Assembly (NCBI RefSeq): GCF_002994745.2
Contig: NC_037094.1
Span: 8,230,001-8,294,000 of the forward strand
Length of the DNA: 64,000 bases
Direction: 5' to 3'
Origin: Rosa chinensis
Taxonomy: Eukaryota > Streptophyta > Magnoliopsida > Rosales > Rosaceae
This document shows positions 33,886-45,841 of the stretch, piece by piece. A program made the translations under genes and the position numbers. The notes beneath the pieces are model-generated. The model was given only the letters and a program-made list of their open reading frames with translations. It had not been told where the DNA came from and made no database searches. The first letter of the stretch is position 1. Each line of letters begins with the position of its first letter.

Positions 33886-35695
33886 CACATCTAATAATCA
33901 TATACTGCGGCATCAAAGTTCTACAATGGGATGTCAGATAATCATAGCACTTGCCAGCTAACTTACCCTCTATGAGGTTCTGAAATAATCTTCTTGATAA
34001 ACCACATGGTTGTGGTGATTATTGCTACAAAAGGATGATTCAAGTTGCTGTAACATCTGGAACCCTGAGATAGTATTACGTACTCTCTGAAAATCTTTCC
34101 ATTTCTGAGAAACAAGTCTCTTCTTTTACTTCATTTCCAATAAGTTGTGTATTTATGGTCCTTTTGTGATCCCCAAACATGCTCCCTAAAACTTCATATG
34201 TGATTGATTCACCTGCCAACCCCAAACTGTAGGATGACAATAGTATCCCAATTGGGTACCTGCAAGTCACCATCGACCTCCACCCTTTCTCCTACTTGTA
34301 GAGAGGAGCAGAGGGAGGAGCGACGAAGTTGAGGGTAACCCCTTGGCTAGCTATTTTGGCCGTCACTGCCCAAATGATTTGAAAGAACAAAAAATTTGAG
34401 GAAACCATCACTGCCTCAATTCTTAATGCGTAATCTGTAACATAACATGTAGCAAATTGCATCTGGTGAAGCCTTTGTACAATGTTGGCTTTCCAGAGGC
34501 AAGAATCTTGGGGCTGCAGCTGGTAAAGCCTTTATCACGTACATTTGCCATCTTCTTGGTCAAAGAAACCTGCTACTGCCCTTTAATTTAGATCGGCTTC
34601 TGACCCATTTTAAACTGTTGCCTGCCACCAAAGCTTTTGTCAGTCAAATTTCAAAGCCATAGCCATTGGCACTAGCTTCAAAAACCAGTGCTGCGGGTCT
34701 GCAATATCATCCTCGGTGAGCTGAACTATTCCCACTCACCCTTTCAAAAAGTCAAGATATCATCGAACCATGAACTGTAAAGCAACATAAGGTCATGGTT
34801 TCCAACTCGTTGCATCAAAAGGAGAATGCATTTGTATGCACTTCAAGATCAAAACTTTCTCTTCAAATAAAAAGCCTCATAACACGGCCATTGTGCCAAG
34901 CAGCCTTTGAGACTTTGAATATACTTGTCTCCCAATAAGTGTTCCACCTTGTCCTCAAAGGGAAAGACGATCAAATAATTCCCAATCACTATCGATTTTT
35001 GCTATTTGCAAATCCGAGTTTGGAAATGTTTCCACTCCTCTTCAAAACCCACAAAACTATTAGTCAAAACTAATGTGTAGGATCAAAGAAGGGAGAGCTA
35101 GGCTCGGTCAAGCCGGTGCCTACTACAGTTTTAAATGTGTAACCTGTCGATCATATGAGTCGCTGGGCGGTGGGATGATGCTTTCTCATAAAAGAAGTGG
35201 TATTTATGTGTTTGTATATGCACGGCAGCTTTACTGTTGTTGGTCACATTGACACTTCTGTCTTGTACCAAAGTGCTTTCCCTCAAGGCTCAAGTCATGT
35301 TAACTCATAAACAATGAAGATGATGGAGCTAGAATGGGTTTGAATCATCAAAATTAAGAAGATAACTAAAACTATAAAAATGACAGGCGGTGGATTATAA
35401 AGAAAACCTAGAGTGAAGGTGATTGTCTTCGTTGACGTGCACCTCTCAATACTTAATATATTTAATTTGATATTTTATAAAGAAAAACTAAAATGAATGT
35501 GATTGTCTTCATTGACACTTCTTAATACTTAATAGTTAATACGTATCAGAATTCGTGTACACCACACGTAATTCAAAAGAAGATACGTCTCTATAATAGG
35601 ATACCTATTATATGTAATTGAAAAACATTATTAATTGAACCTTCTTAATTATGTGTAAACTCAAAATCAAAAAGGAAATGGTCAAACAAAAACCA
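33886..35695. other. Low-copy-looking spacer, no gene called
   Basis: A 65-codon minus-strand frame (34273-34076) and fragments near 34700-35030 look faintly protein-like but match nothing I know. Possibly old retroelement debris. Confidence 0.35.
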
Positions 35696-36331
35696 TGAAC
35701 CCAGCAATTACTGAAGTCTTCCAACATGATTCACATGATTTAAATATGCAGGTGTGATCTACTTGTAAATGTGACTAGTTGAACAAACACTGGAACAGAA
35801 TGACGATTATAATTAATTCAAGGGGAAAAATTTAATTCAATGTTGGCCCAAACAGAGTAACAGACTACAGAAACCCAGATTAATCCTCAAGTTTTTGGAA
35901 ACCTGGATTGCAGTCTCTGGTTTATAAAACAAATGGGATTGTGCTCCCATACTATTCAAGCTTATCTATCCTCCAAAAAATGTATTGTTATTTCTTGCCA
36001 TGATTCCCTGGATGGATATATCTGATCTCATTGGTCTTTTGTGTACACTACAAGGAAGCATAACCAAGTTTATTTTGTTCTCTTCTGCAAGCATTTTTTT
36101 CGTCCTCTTTCAACTCTTTCATTATCCGATTAAGTCTAATATTAGTTGGTTTTGGAGTTTAACAACTAGGTTCAATGAACCTCCTTGAAAAGAAAAAAAG
36201 AAAAAAAAAAAAAAAACAACAACAGCAACTAGGTTTAATGAATAATTAACTATGGAGGAAAGTTTATGCATAGGTAAACACATGAGAAATGTCTTTCAAA
36301 AAAAAAACACATGAGAAATGTTACTTTACTT

Positions 36332-38027
36332 TGTTTTTTTGTTTTTAATAGGGTTGATGTTATTAATAATCAAGTTATGATAGACAGGCTAGAGTTTAAC
36401 AAAACTTACATAAGGAATTTCGGGACAGACCGAATAAAACCTATCTAAGCCACAATTAAATTCATTAACATCTAAATGGACGCTCGCTTAACAACAAGAA
36501 TAATCTCACTATCTAAGGAAAAAAAATATTCATCTAGTCTAATCTGCCAAGCATACAATTGTGGTACAAATATCAACTAGAAATGTCTTAGAAAAGCTTA
36601 TAGAAATTACCCCTACCGTAAAGGCTCGCGTCCAAAATGTCTTATTTGTTGAAACCCTAAGCATGTACATTTTCCCTCCCCTTGGGGTCGGAGTTGAGTT
36701 AGTACATGCCTCAGACTCTTCAGCATCCAACAATCTCGGCATCCAATTGGTCCTTTTGCTTTCCAACTCTCCATCTTTAGACTTAGACTTGTTCCGACCA
36801 CCCTTAGGTCGTCCCTTCTTCTTTGGAGTCTTCCCAACAATAATCGGGACCTCCACAAGTTTACAAAGATGAAAGTCAGGAGATATCTCCACCAAGTTAG
36901 GCTTTAGTCGCTTCTCCAAGTTCCACTCACCCTGACACCATTTGCGCACCCCCAATACTGTGCTTCCTATAGCATCAGGCCCATGTGCACTAACAGATGT
37001 AGGCCCACCCATCTCCACAAGCCATGCAGGCCCATCACCAATCCCCACCAGCCCAACAACCACATTAGCCACCTTAGCTTTAAGAGGCCTAAATTTAGAG
37101 CCCAGCATTAAATTCACCCCATCCCCAGGCCCATTGCTACCCGGCCCGATAGAGAGCCCTAATTTCAAATTAGGGTTTCCTATCAAGAAAACCGGGGTAA
37201 CTGCAGCCTCCAGGCCTGATGTCGATCAGAGCACAGGCGCCGACTCGACCACTACAGTCCCTTCCGTCTGAGGTTCTGAACTCCCTCCGACCGCCGGCAG
37301 CACTTCAGAACAGCCGGGTGGCCCATCTTCGACTGTGTCCACCACCACCAATGCTGTCTCAGTCGAACCTGATGCCATTACCGCCGTAAGTGAGTCTTCG
37401 CAGTTACCCAGCCCATGATCGAATAACCCACAGCTCTGGAAAATGCCATGACACTTCTCGTATCTCAGCTTTAACTCCACCGCAACCTCTGCCAAAAATG
37501 AGTATGTACAGCGAGCCCATATCCGACGACGTACATTGTGCACCACACATATCCTTTGCACATGATCCTTTCTCTGCAGCGCCGCCAGATCATACAGCAC
37601 AAAGGTCCCCCAAAGAGTTTCAAGTAGGGTTAGGGCATGGCCATTACCCTTCACCGCCACCCAAACCTCCATGGACGTCAGCGACACCTCTGCCAAATCA
37701 CTGATTCCTTCATAATCCGCCAAGAGAAGCGTGGAGTTGTTAAAGAACCAAGGCCCGCCATTGAAGACGTGATCATTCGTCTTCTACTCCTTGAATTGAA
37801 AAACAAAGATCCCCTCTTCCTCCTCACGGATCAAAACCCGCTCTTTCAGACCCCAGATGCTGGAAATCGCAGCCTAAAATGACGGAAACCAGCCACATAC
37901 ATAGAAAAAAGGATCTTGGAAAGCATCCTCGCCCCCAACGAGGTGCACGATAGCCTCCTTCGCCGCCATCACAATTCAAATCTCGATTAGTTTCCCTGCT
38001 AGAGAGAAAACCCTATCAGGGAGAAAA
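36332..38027 (-). mobile_element. L1-type LINE derivative with ORF1 only
   Basis: Minus strand: 5' leader with ATCAGGGTTTTCTC-like start near 38025, ORF1 remains, then directly a 3' UTR and a T-rich plus-strand tail at 36332-36346. Reverse transcriptase is absent. Flanks GTTACTTTACTTTG and GTGACTTTATTGTG form a likely target duplication, and copy A shows the uninterrupted site. Confidence 0.8.
37226..37960 (-). pseudogene. LINE ORF1 remnant (DUF4283-like with zinc knuckle)
   Basis: The start MAAKEAIVHLVGG near 37960 leads into the DUF4283-like stretch GGPWFFNN, then SLTSMEVWVAV. The frame 37723-37226 ends with a worn knuckle CGLFDHGLGNC preceded by LRYEKCHGIF. ORF1 proteins bind element RNA. 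Several stops and frame changes are present. 37186-36539 continues as a basic/Pro-rich C-terminal tail (KKKGRPKGGRNKSK). Confidence 0.65.
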
Positions 38028-38712
38028 AGTCACCCAGTGACTTTATTGTGTTACTTTGAATATAAACTTCTTAAATTGACTGCCTTTGGTATAAACAGTA
38101 AGAAAAAAAATTAATTTAACAATCAGTATATATCAAACTAACAGTAATCGTCTAACATTCGTCATATAATATAACTAGGAAGCCACAACCTCACTGCACA
38201 TCTCCAAGGTCCCCAACCTCTATTAATATAGTTTTAGGCTTTTATCTCACATGTTATACCAGAAAGTTGATCTATAAATGGTATTGATTCAAGTGGTTGG
38301 GAATTGTTTTTGTCTTTTTGATCTATGCTCCATGCTCCATGTAGAAGGGTCACTAGCTAAAACACTTCAAATATGAAAGAGCAAAAGCCTATGATCTTAT
38401 GCTTTCTTTGACCTGGCTGGCCTCCATGTTAAAACCATTGAAAATGTCAACAATGTGATTGAGAATCAGAAACACGTTTTATGAGGTTTTAACCTAATGA
38501 TACATTTGATGAAAATATATGAGGCTGCATTAGGAAAGATGGTAAGCAAGGATTTCGGAAATGTACGAAACCGCATATGATCGGACATAAACCTAATTAA
38601 GCAGTACTAACTTGTTTTTCTTACCCAATTATCTTGGTCTAAATTTTTTTATGATCTTTTATCGAACATCAAACACCTTATCTTTATACTTTCAAAGAAA
38701 TTAAAGAAAAAA

Positions 38713-39657
38713 CCAACGTTTGGTGGCTCAAGTGGTAAGGAGCTTATTCCCCTTAAGTAAGGTCTTGAGTTCGAGCCTTGTGAATGGAGCAGCCAGCGTT
38801 GGGAGAGCTTCCCCCCTATATGGGGTCTGATCTGGCTCGAGGGATTAGTCATTGCCTACGGATGGGGATAGGGATGGCAATGAGGCGGGTTGCGGATGGG
38901 GATCACAATATCATTCTCATCCCTGAGTCATTCTCCACCCCCATCCCTGCCCCAATCCCCAATAAAAATATATTGGGTATTCCCCGTCCCTATCCCCACT
39001 GGGACTAAGCCTCCAAACCTGCCCCAAGAATTTAATAAATAAAATAATTTTTTTTCTCATATTGTTTTTTTTTAATCAAAATCTACAACAAATAAAATTA
39101 AAACATGATTAAATTCAAAAATCATAATTTAGTGAGTGCAAAAGTCAAAATACCATTAAAGTAAAAGTAGAGCCACTAAAGTAAAATAATAAATTGTTAA
39201 AGGAAAAACATATTGTGTGTCTTCGTCAAAGCAACTGACGAAGAGGGAATCAATGAATCAGTTGTTACCATCAATCAGCATTTATTAATGTAATCGATAT
39301 TTCCGTTGTGATTCTATCCTCATATAAAGGGACTATGAAATGAAATGAGTAGACCATTCCAATTATCATTTTACTTTTACATAAATGTATATATTTGTGA
39401 TTTATATTATAAAAATATATTAATATATATAAATTATATATATATATATATATATATTATTGGGGCGAGTTTGGGGATGGAGATCATAATATTATCCCCG
39501 CCCCATCGCTAATCTTAGATAGAGGGGATTGGGGATCCCCATCCCCATTCCCCATTTGTCCCCGAATTCTCCCCTCATTAAGGGCGGGTATCCAATGAAG
39601 CTCCGCCCCGCTGGGGATTTTTGTCATCCCTAAGTATAATACCCTGGTTTTACCAAA
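38713..39657 (+). mobile_element. tRNA-derived SINE, carrying a nested element
   Basis: Pol III A box TGGCTCAAGTGG (38724-38735) and B box GAGTTCGAGCC (38767-38777) at tRNA-like spacing. The body ends CCCTGGTTTTACC followed by A residues. A long target duplication AAATTAAAGAAAAAA occurs at 38698-38712 and 39662-39676. Copy A lacks it. The SINE proper is about 180 bp and the rest is the nested element. Confidence 0.88.
38869..39632. mobile_element. hAT-like MITE nested in the SINE
   Basis: Ends TAGGGATGGCAATGAGGCGG and the inverse ending TTTTTGTCATCCCTA. GGGGAT/ATCCCC-rich arms surround an AT-rich core. The TIR form is hAT-like, but an 8-bp duplication is not clear. Confidence 0.7.
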
Positions 39658-40243
39658 AAAGAAATTAAAGAAAAAAACTTTAGAGTAACTATAAATTTTA
39701 GTTGGTAAACATTTTTCGAACACACGGATCATGAATTCACCAAGAGGGAAAAGAACATGAAAACAATCATGAGGATGTATAACTATATAAGTGAAGTTAG
39801 TTTCACTGCCAACCACATTTTCTTTGTTTTCCCTTTTTCCTTGCTAAAGATTTTGCAAAGAATGCATGCATCTGGCTACTGTGTTCTTTAGGCTTCAAGG
39901 TCAATATTACTTATTTACTTGTATTTTTTTACGTCACACGTTTTGATTAAGTTCAAGTTCAAACATTTTTTTCAACAAATGATTGCTTATAGTTAAGTTG
40001 AAGCGATTTAATAGGTGTTTGATTTCTCGGCTAGTTATATATATAACATTCTGTTCACGTGATAAAGTGCATAATTGTAAGAGGGAGACGTATACAGAAC
40101 GATATATCAAGCTGTCAGATTTTTAAATGTCTTGATAAATTGATAACAAATTTGTGAAGATTGCCCTACCAATTATATATAAATTAGAGTGACGAAGACA
40201 ATTAAGCCTTCACAATTTTGGTTAAACAATTGAACTATTTCAG

Positions 40244-42675
40244 TGACGCGCTCAAAGCGAGCGCGCAATTTAACCCTGAAATGTCGTTAGTAATATAAGT
40301 AAGTAGGGATCGTTCTATTCCGGGGATTGAGGGTACACCTGTCATTGTGAAACAAATAAAGAAAAGTATTATTTACAAAAAATAAAATAAAGAATATAAA
40401 TATATACAATTGTATAAACAAATATAGAATTAAAATAATAAAGTATTATTTACAAAAATGAAATAAAGAATAAATATATACAAGTAAACACAAATAAGGG
40501 GGGGATTAGGATTCTTAAAATTAAAATTAAAATAAATAAAATGAAGAAAATGTAAAAACATATATACAAGGGTGAATCACAAGGAACAAAGATCAAAACC
40601 ACATCCATATGCAAGAAATCCAATTACAATTCCTATAGTTGATTTTAAATGTCATGAGAGAGGAGTTGATCATGTGAAACATTCGAAAGCAAATGATTTC
40701 CCATATTTTACTTTTCAATGCTAATTAACCTAAGCGAAAGCACCTAGATTAATCCTATCAAACATGCAATCAAGCCCTAGAAAGCTAGTCAATCATGACA
40801 TGTTCAACGCATTAGACATAGAGAAAGGCTATCAACTCAAGTGTACAACTTAGTATGGAAAAGTCCACCTAATTGCAATCCTCTTTAATTAAATTCGGTC
40901 TTTGCACAAAACCTTTACTACTTTGATTCAAGTTTACACAAAACGAAAAGTCGATTTCATGTTCTTAAACCTAGCACCAATTATATCAAAACCCTAAGTG
41001 TTTGCAACCACATAAGATTAAAATACAAAAGTTTTCTATCATGCAAATTTAATTAAACAAACCCACATAAGCAACATAAAAATCAACATATAGAAATCAC
41101 AACTTTATCTCAAAACATATAAACGGGCTTTAAACTTTGCCCTTAACATTATTTGTTAACTAGAATTCATAGTTCTACAAATCTAAACAAAGAAAACCAA
41201 AAGAAATTACAAGGAAAAAGATAGAATTACACCATGAAGGGAGTGGATGATGAAGAGCTTGAGACGTTGATCTTGAATCTTTAAAGCAAGACTTCACTAT
41301 CACGGCACAAGGTGGATGATGACGGCTAGGAGGCTTCATGGCTTCTTCTTCTCTTCTTCTCTTTGCTTAAAAATGCAGAAACTTAAAACTAGAGAATGGA
41401 GAGAAAAATGGAAAGGAAATGGAGAGACAAAGAAGATGAGATGGATGAAGGAATTGGTTTAGGAAAATGGAAAGGAAATGGAGAGACAAAGAAGATGGAA
41501 TGGATGAAGGAATGTGTTAACTAAGGAAAATGGAGAGGAAATGGTGAGACAAGGAGATGAAATGGATGAAGGAATGTGTTAACTAAGGAAAATGGAGAGG
41601 AAATGGTGAGACAAGGAGATGAAATGGATGAAGGAATGTGTTAAGGAAAATGGAGAGGAAATGGTGAGACAAGAAGATGAAATGGATGAAGGAATGTGTG
41701 ACTAAGGAAAATGGAGAGGAAATGGTGAGACAAGGAGATGAAATGGATGAAGGAATTGGTGTAGGAAATGGTGACTAAGGAAAATGGAGAGGAAATGGTG
41801 AGACAAGGAGATGAAATGGATGAAGGAATTGGTATGACTAAGGAGAGGAGAAGGTGTTTAAATAGGGAGGAAAAAGAAGAGTGAAATGATGAGATGAAGA
41901 AAAATAATGAAAGTGGAGTATGAGAGTGGTTTGTAAAATATGTAAAAGATGAGGTAATGATGAAAGCAAAGCATGAAGGTGAAGAAATGTGGAAGTGATG
42001 ATGATCTTTTAGAGTAGAAAAAATGTATCCAAGGAAAAAGAAATGCTTTCTTCATGTGGGTGGGAAACATGAATATGTGGTGTTGAGCTGTTTTCAAGTC
42101 AGTTTCTGCCCCTTTATTCCTTCAATTATTTCTCCAACAAGACTTCATTATATGCCTTCGACTTCTTCATATGAAATTATCCACCATGAGTGTAGATTAC
42201 TGTGGTAAAATTTCAGAATTTCTTGCTATGTGGTTGGGCCGGAAATGCTGCTGGACCTCTTACAGGTCCAGTTTTCCGGTTTTGCTTCTGTAGAGAATTG
42301 GGCTGATTGTTTGAAGGCCTTCCACTCATATTTTTCTCTGGCACTCTTCATAAGAAATGATCCTTTGGATGTCTAGAATGGATCTGCAGAGTTTCAGCTC
42401 ATTTCGAGTTCATTTGGTCAGGTGGCCGCTCCTTCTTCCTTGCTTGGCTCTGATTCTCCTAGCCGGAGTAAGAAAATATTCAAGGTTGACTTTTTAGTGC
42501 ATTTTCATTCTTCTCCATCATTTCTAGGTAATTATGGACGTAACACTCATTTCTTTTTCATCTACTCCAATGTACCTAAAAATAGAAATTAAGTTAAAAA
42601 TCGATTCGTTAAGGAATAACTAAGCAAAACGTGAGGAATTAACATTTAAAATGTCACATTAAAATGCGCCTATCA
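40244..42675 (-). mobile_element. Solo LTR, 2.43 kb, minus orientation
   Basis: On the minus strand begins TGATAGGCGCATTTTAATG and ends GCGCGCTCGCTTTGAGCGCGTCA (shown in part). Perfect TTCAG target duplication (40239-40243, 42676-42680). No gag-pol, so it is a solo LTR, probably Ty3/Gypsy by length and ends (inference). A TATA-like TATTTAAACACC lies near 41860. A second member is at 52270. Confidence 0.88.
41390..41835. repeat. Tandem array within the solo LTR
   Basis: About seven units of 58-65 bp of the type AATGGAGAGGAAATGGTGAG...GATGAAATGGATGAAGGAAT. The sister LTR has about four. Confidence 0.9.
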
Positions 42676-42846
42676 TTCAGCCGTACATGCAAGCAAAAAA
42701 ATTGAAAAATATGATGATGATATGTTCATTAAGTAACAAGCAAATAGTCCTAGAAGAAAAAACATTAACAATAAGTAATTCAATTATATAAACCCCAAGC
42801 TAATGTTGACTGTTCAAATGAACATGTAGCAGCTTAGTATTTTTAG

Positions 42847-43040
42847 GGAGAATTTCACAGATGGTCACTCAACTATGACTCATTCGACACTTTAGTCACT
42901 GAATTTTCAAATATATCACTTTGGTCACTCAACTATTACACTATCAATCACTTTATCATAAGCAAAGTGATATATTTGAAACTTAAATGACCAAAGTGTC
43001 GAATGAATCATAGTTGAGTGACCATTTGTGAAATTTTTCC
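42847..43040. mobile_element. Foldback MITE, about 194 bp
   Basis: Arms GAATTTCACAGATGGTCACT and the inverse AGTGACCATTTGTGAAATTT pair, with further pairing of TGACTAAAGTGTCGAATGA-type segments. A short AT-rich duplication (ATTTTT) flanks it. Confidence 0.75.
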
Positions 43041-43190
43041 TTATTTTTATGAGTGAACAAATAGATATACAAATACCAAGTTATGGTTTTCATGCCACTA
43101 GGGACTAGTGCACCTCTTTGTTTATTTATAATGTATGTGTATGTGTTAGGGTTCTTGTGCCACTAATCACATACCATTTGTATAATAATA

Positions 43191-44530
43191 GGGTGGGTTT
43201 TTGTCCATTTACATTATTTTTAGAGATTTTTTTTCCCACTTACCCCATCAAGTTTTTTAATTCTCTCTTACCCAAAACATTCTAAGGAGGTCTTCCCTAA
43301 TACCCCATTAAGATTTTTTTTTTTTTAAATATCATTTTACCCTCACCCCTTTATTACTGAGAAAATGGAAGAGAGAGAAACCATGGGAGACTTCGCCGGA
43401 GTCCGGTCACCTGCTGCCGCCAACCGGAATTTGCTGAAAATCTCACCGAAAAGTTTTTTTGCCCCCAAGAGACATCTATTGCCCCCTAATAGACCTCTAT
43501 TGTCCCCAATAAACGTCTATTACCCCCCAATAGACGTCTATTACCCCAATAGTCTATTGCCCCCTAATAGACATCTATTGCCTCCCAATAGAAGACTATT
43601 AGCCATGTATTGCCCCCCAATAGGACTTTCAATTGCCGGAATGAAAACTAATCTCCTTAAATTTAGACAAATAAAACTTTGATTACAGAAAAAAAAAAAA
43701 CAAGGAGATTACATCAATTCAGAACGTCGATTGCCTCCCAATAGCCATCTATTTCCCTCTAATAGAGGGGTAATAGACTTCTATTAGGGGGCAATAGACA
43801 TTCAAAACTTTTTTTTTCTTTCCTTCTGTCCCGTTACTTAAAAAAAAAAACTAGAAATTGATTTGGGCACCCCAAGCAATAGTTGGACTGCGTATATCTG
43901 TAAGGCGGAAGAACCGGATTGATGACTGGGTGTAAAAAAAAAGCAGCAGAAAAAACCAAATAGTTACCCCTCTCTCTCTAACTTTCTCTCTTAGTCCCTT
44001 TTTCTTCGTCTCTGCTAGATTTTCTTTCCTTGTTTGCCAAACTCATCATCTCTATCCTTTATGGATCTACCATTTCCCATGGATCTGAAGCTTTGCTAAA
44101 TCGCCGGAATTCGAATTGAGATTTGAGAGCTGAGGACAAAGACGAAGAAGAAGAAGAAGAAGATGCACGCTGCCGAGTTGATTCGAACCTCCATCGAATT
44201 GTGGAACAGAAGACCGGCTAGGAACTCGACCCGGTCTGGGTTCGACGCCACCGCAACATAGTCGGACTCCGAGAGAGAGTTTTCTCCGATATGCTTGGGA
44301 GGATGAGAGAGAGAGTTTTGGTTTCATAGAGAGAGAATGGGAGAGTCTAGAGAGAGATAGAGAGAGAGATCGAATGGAGGAGAGAGATAGAGAGTACCAT
44401 CTGTAGTTATTAAATTAGGAAGTTGGCAGAATAGTCATTTCAATTTAAATTGGGTTAGTGAGAATAAAAATTTGTTGTTGGAGTAAGTGGAATAACTTTA
44501 ACTTATTTTGGGGTTTTTGCTCAAAGACCC
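43191..44530. mobile_element. TIR element with GC-richer cargo
   Basis: Ends GGGTGGGTTTTTGTCC and the inverse GGGTCTTTGAGCAAAAACCC, flanked by TAATA on both sides. Cargo includes a minisatellite of TCTATTGCCCCCTAATAGAC units (43468-43625 and again 43735-43800 in inverse sense) and a pyrimidine-rich 5'-UTR-like stretch with GA tracts. A frame of 105 codons at 43365 covers the minisatellite and is not a credible gene. Mutator-like by appearance. Confidence 0.6.
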
Positions 44531-45833
44531 TAATAGGATTTAAGGGGCTAAACATAATAAGAATTAAGAATGTAATCTTCAGACAAATCCAGAGCCACCC
44601 CATTTCCCCTTGCTAGGAGGTAGCATCATGACTTTGTTAAGCAAATAATTACTTTAAAACTTCAACATCATTCAAAGTTTTCCTCTTTATGTTCAAACAA
44701 CCTAAATGGCAGTCCAAATGGAGTTAATTATGTTTTTACCAGATTTTGGCAATTGACTAAGACCCAACATTAGTAGAAGTGGTGACCAAGACAAAGTGTA
44801 GTCACAATTATTACCATAACTTAGTGTCAAAAATAAAATTGATGTGAAAGCGCAAGCCGCTTGTAGAAATGATTCAATGAATATGTTGAACATGAGTAGT
44901 CACAACGATCTTTGATGTTTGAAAATTTAAAGTTTGAATTTGATTTTTAAAGTGATTTTCGGTCTTGTTTAGTTTGCGTATTAAAAACTTAAAAATTAAT
45001 TAGCCAAAAAAAATAAACTTAGAAATTTAACTTTGTTTTGTCTTATGTAAGTGCTGAGTATAATTGAAAAAAGTAATATATGAATCTTCTAGAGATTAAT
45101 GCCATGAAAAAGAGGTAAAATGAAACTCTCCATCCTCTTGGTTTGAATCAATCAATGTACCATTTCACTCTAATTTGTTTTTCTTTCTTGTTAAACCCAT
45201 CTCGTAATCAAATGAAACAACATCTTATAAGAAATGTATTTGCTACCATGTTTATAGTGAAATGACACACAAAGATTCGCTAGTTGAAGTGCTTTATGAC
45301 TTACAAAATTGATCTCAGTATCTGTCTTAATATACAATTTTGTGTACATATAAGTTCTTATCTAACATTTCAAAAAAAGAAGTTATTATCTAATGTTGTT
45401 TTTTATAGTTTCTTTATAAAATTTAATGTCAAATCAAACACGTGAAAATTACTTAAAAGAACAAGATCGACTTTCATGTAATATTATTGTACGACAATTG
45501 ACCTTCAAATTCAGGACTCTCTTCTTAGTCGTGATAGACTTGTACGTGCTCTTGTACCAAATAGTCGCGTGGGCATTTTACCTCCATGAAAACACTAGAT
45601 ACAATCACTAATTAGTTTTACACTTTTACTAGATTTAATACACTGTTCGTTTTGGCGCGATCTAAAATCACCCACGAGATGCACGAAGGACACATGTAGG
45701 GCAAAGATTTACACGGCAAAGAATTCTCTCAACCTTATGATAGAGTCAATTTCTTACCCCACTAGTCCACCACTCCACCCACTGAAAAGAGAAAACGACA
45801 TGCATCACCCAAAATTACCCCATCAGGTTACAT
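44531..45833. other. Last part of duplication copy B, then spacer
   Basis: 44690-45320 matches 30010-30715. 45320-45833 is AT-rich and has no supported gene. Confidence 0.6.
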
Positions 45834-45841
45834 TTAATTTA

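Larger units (their letters stand above)
35696..45320. repeat. Segmental duplication, copy B (interrupted)
   Basis: Collinear with copy A from ATTACTGAAGTCTTC (35707) onward. B-specific insertions: LINE 36332-38027, SINE with nested element 38713-39657, solo LTR 40244-42675, MITE 42847-43040, TIR element 43191-44530. B keeps empty sites for the A-specific insertions at 17574 and 20080. Confidence 0.85.

Noticed and set aside
43365..43682. 105-codon frame with repeated LLPPNR-like units
   Set aside because: It is the translation of a minisatellite inside a TIR element. The repeat explains the periodic peptide.
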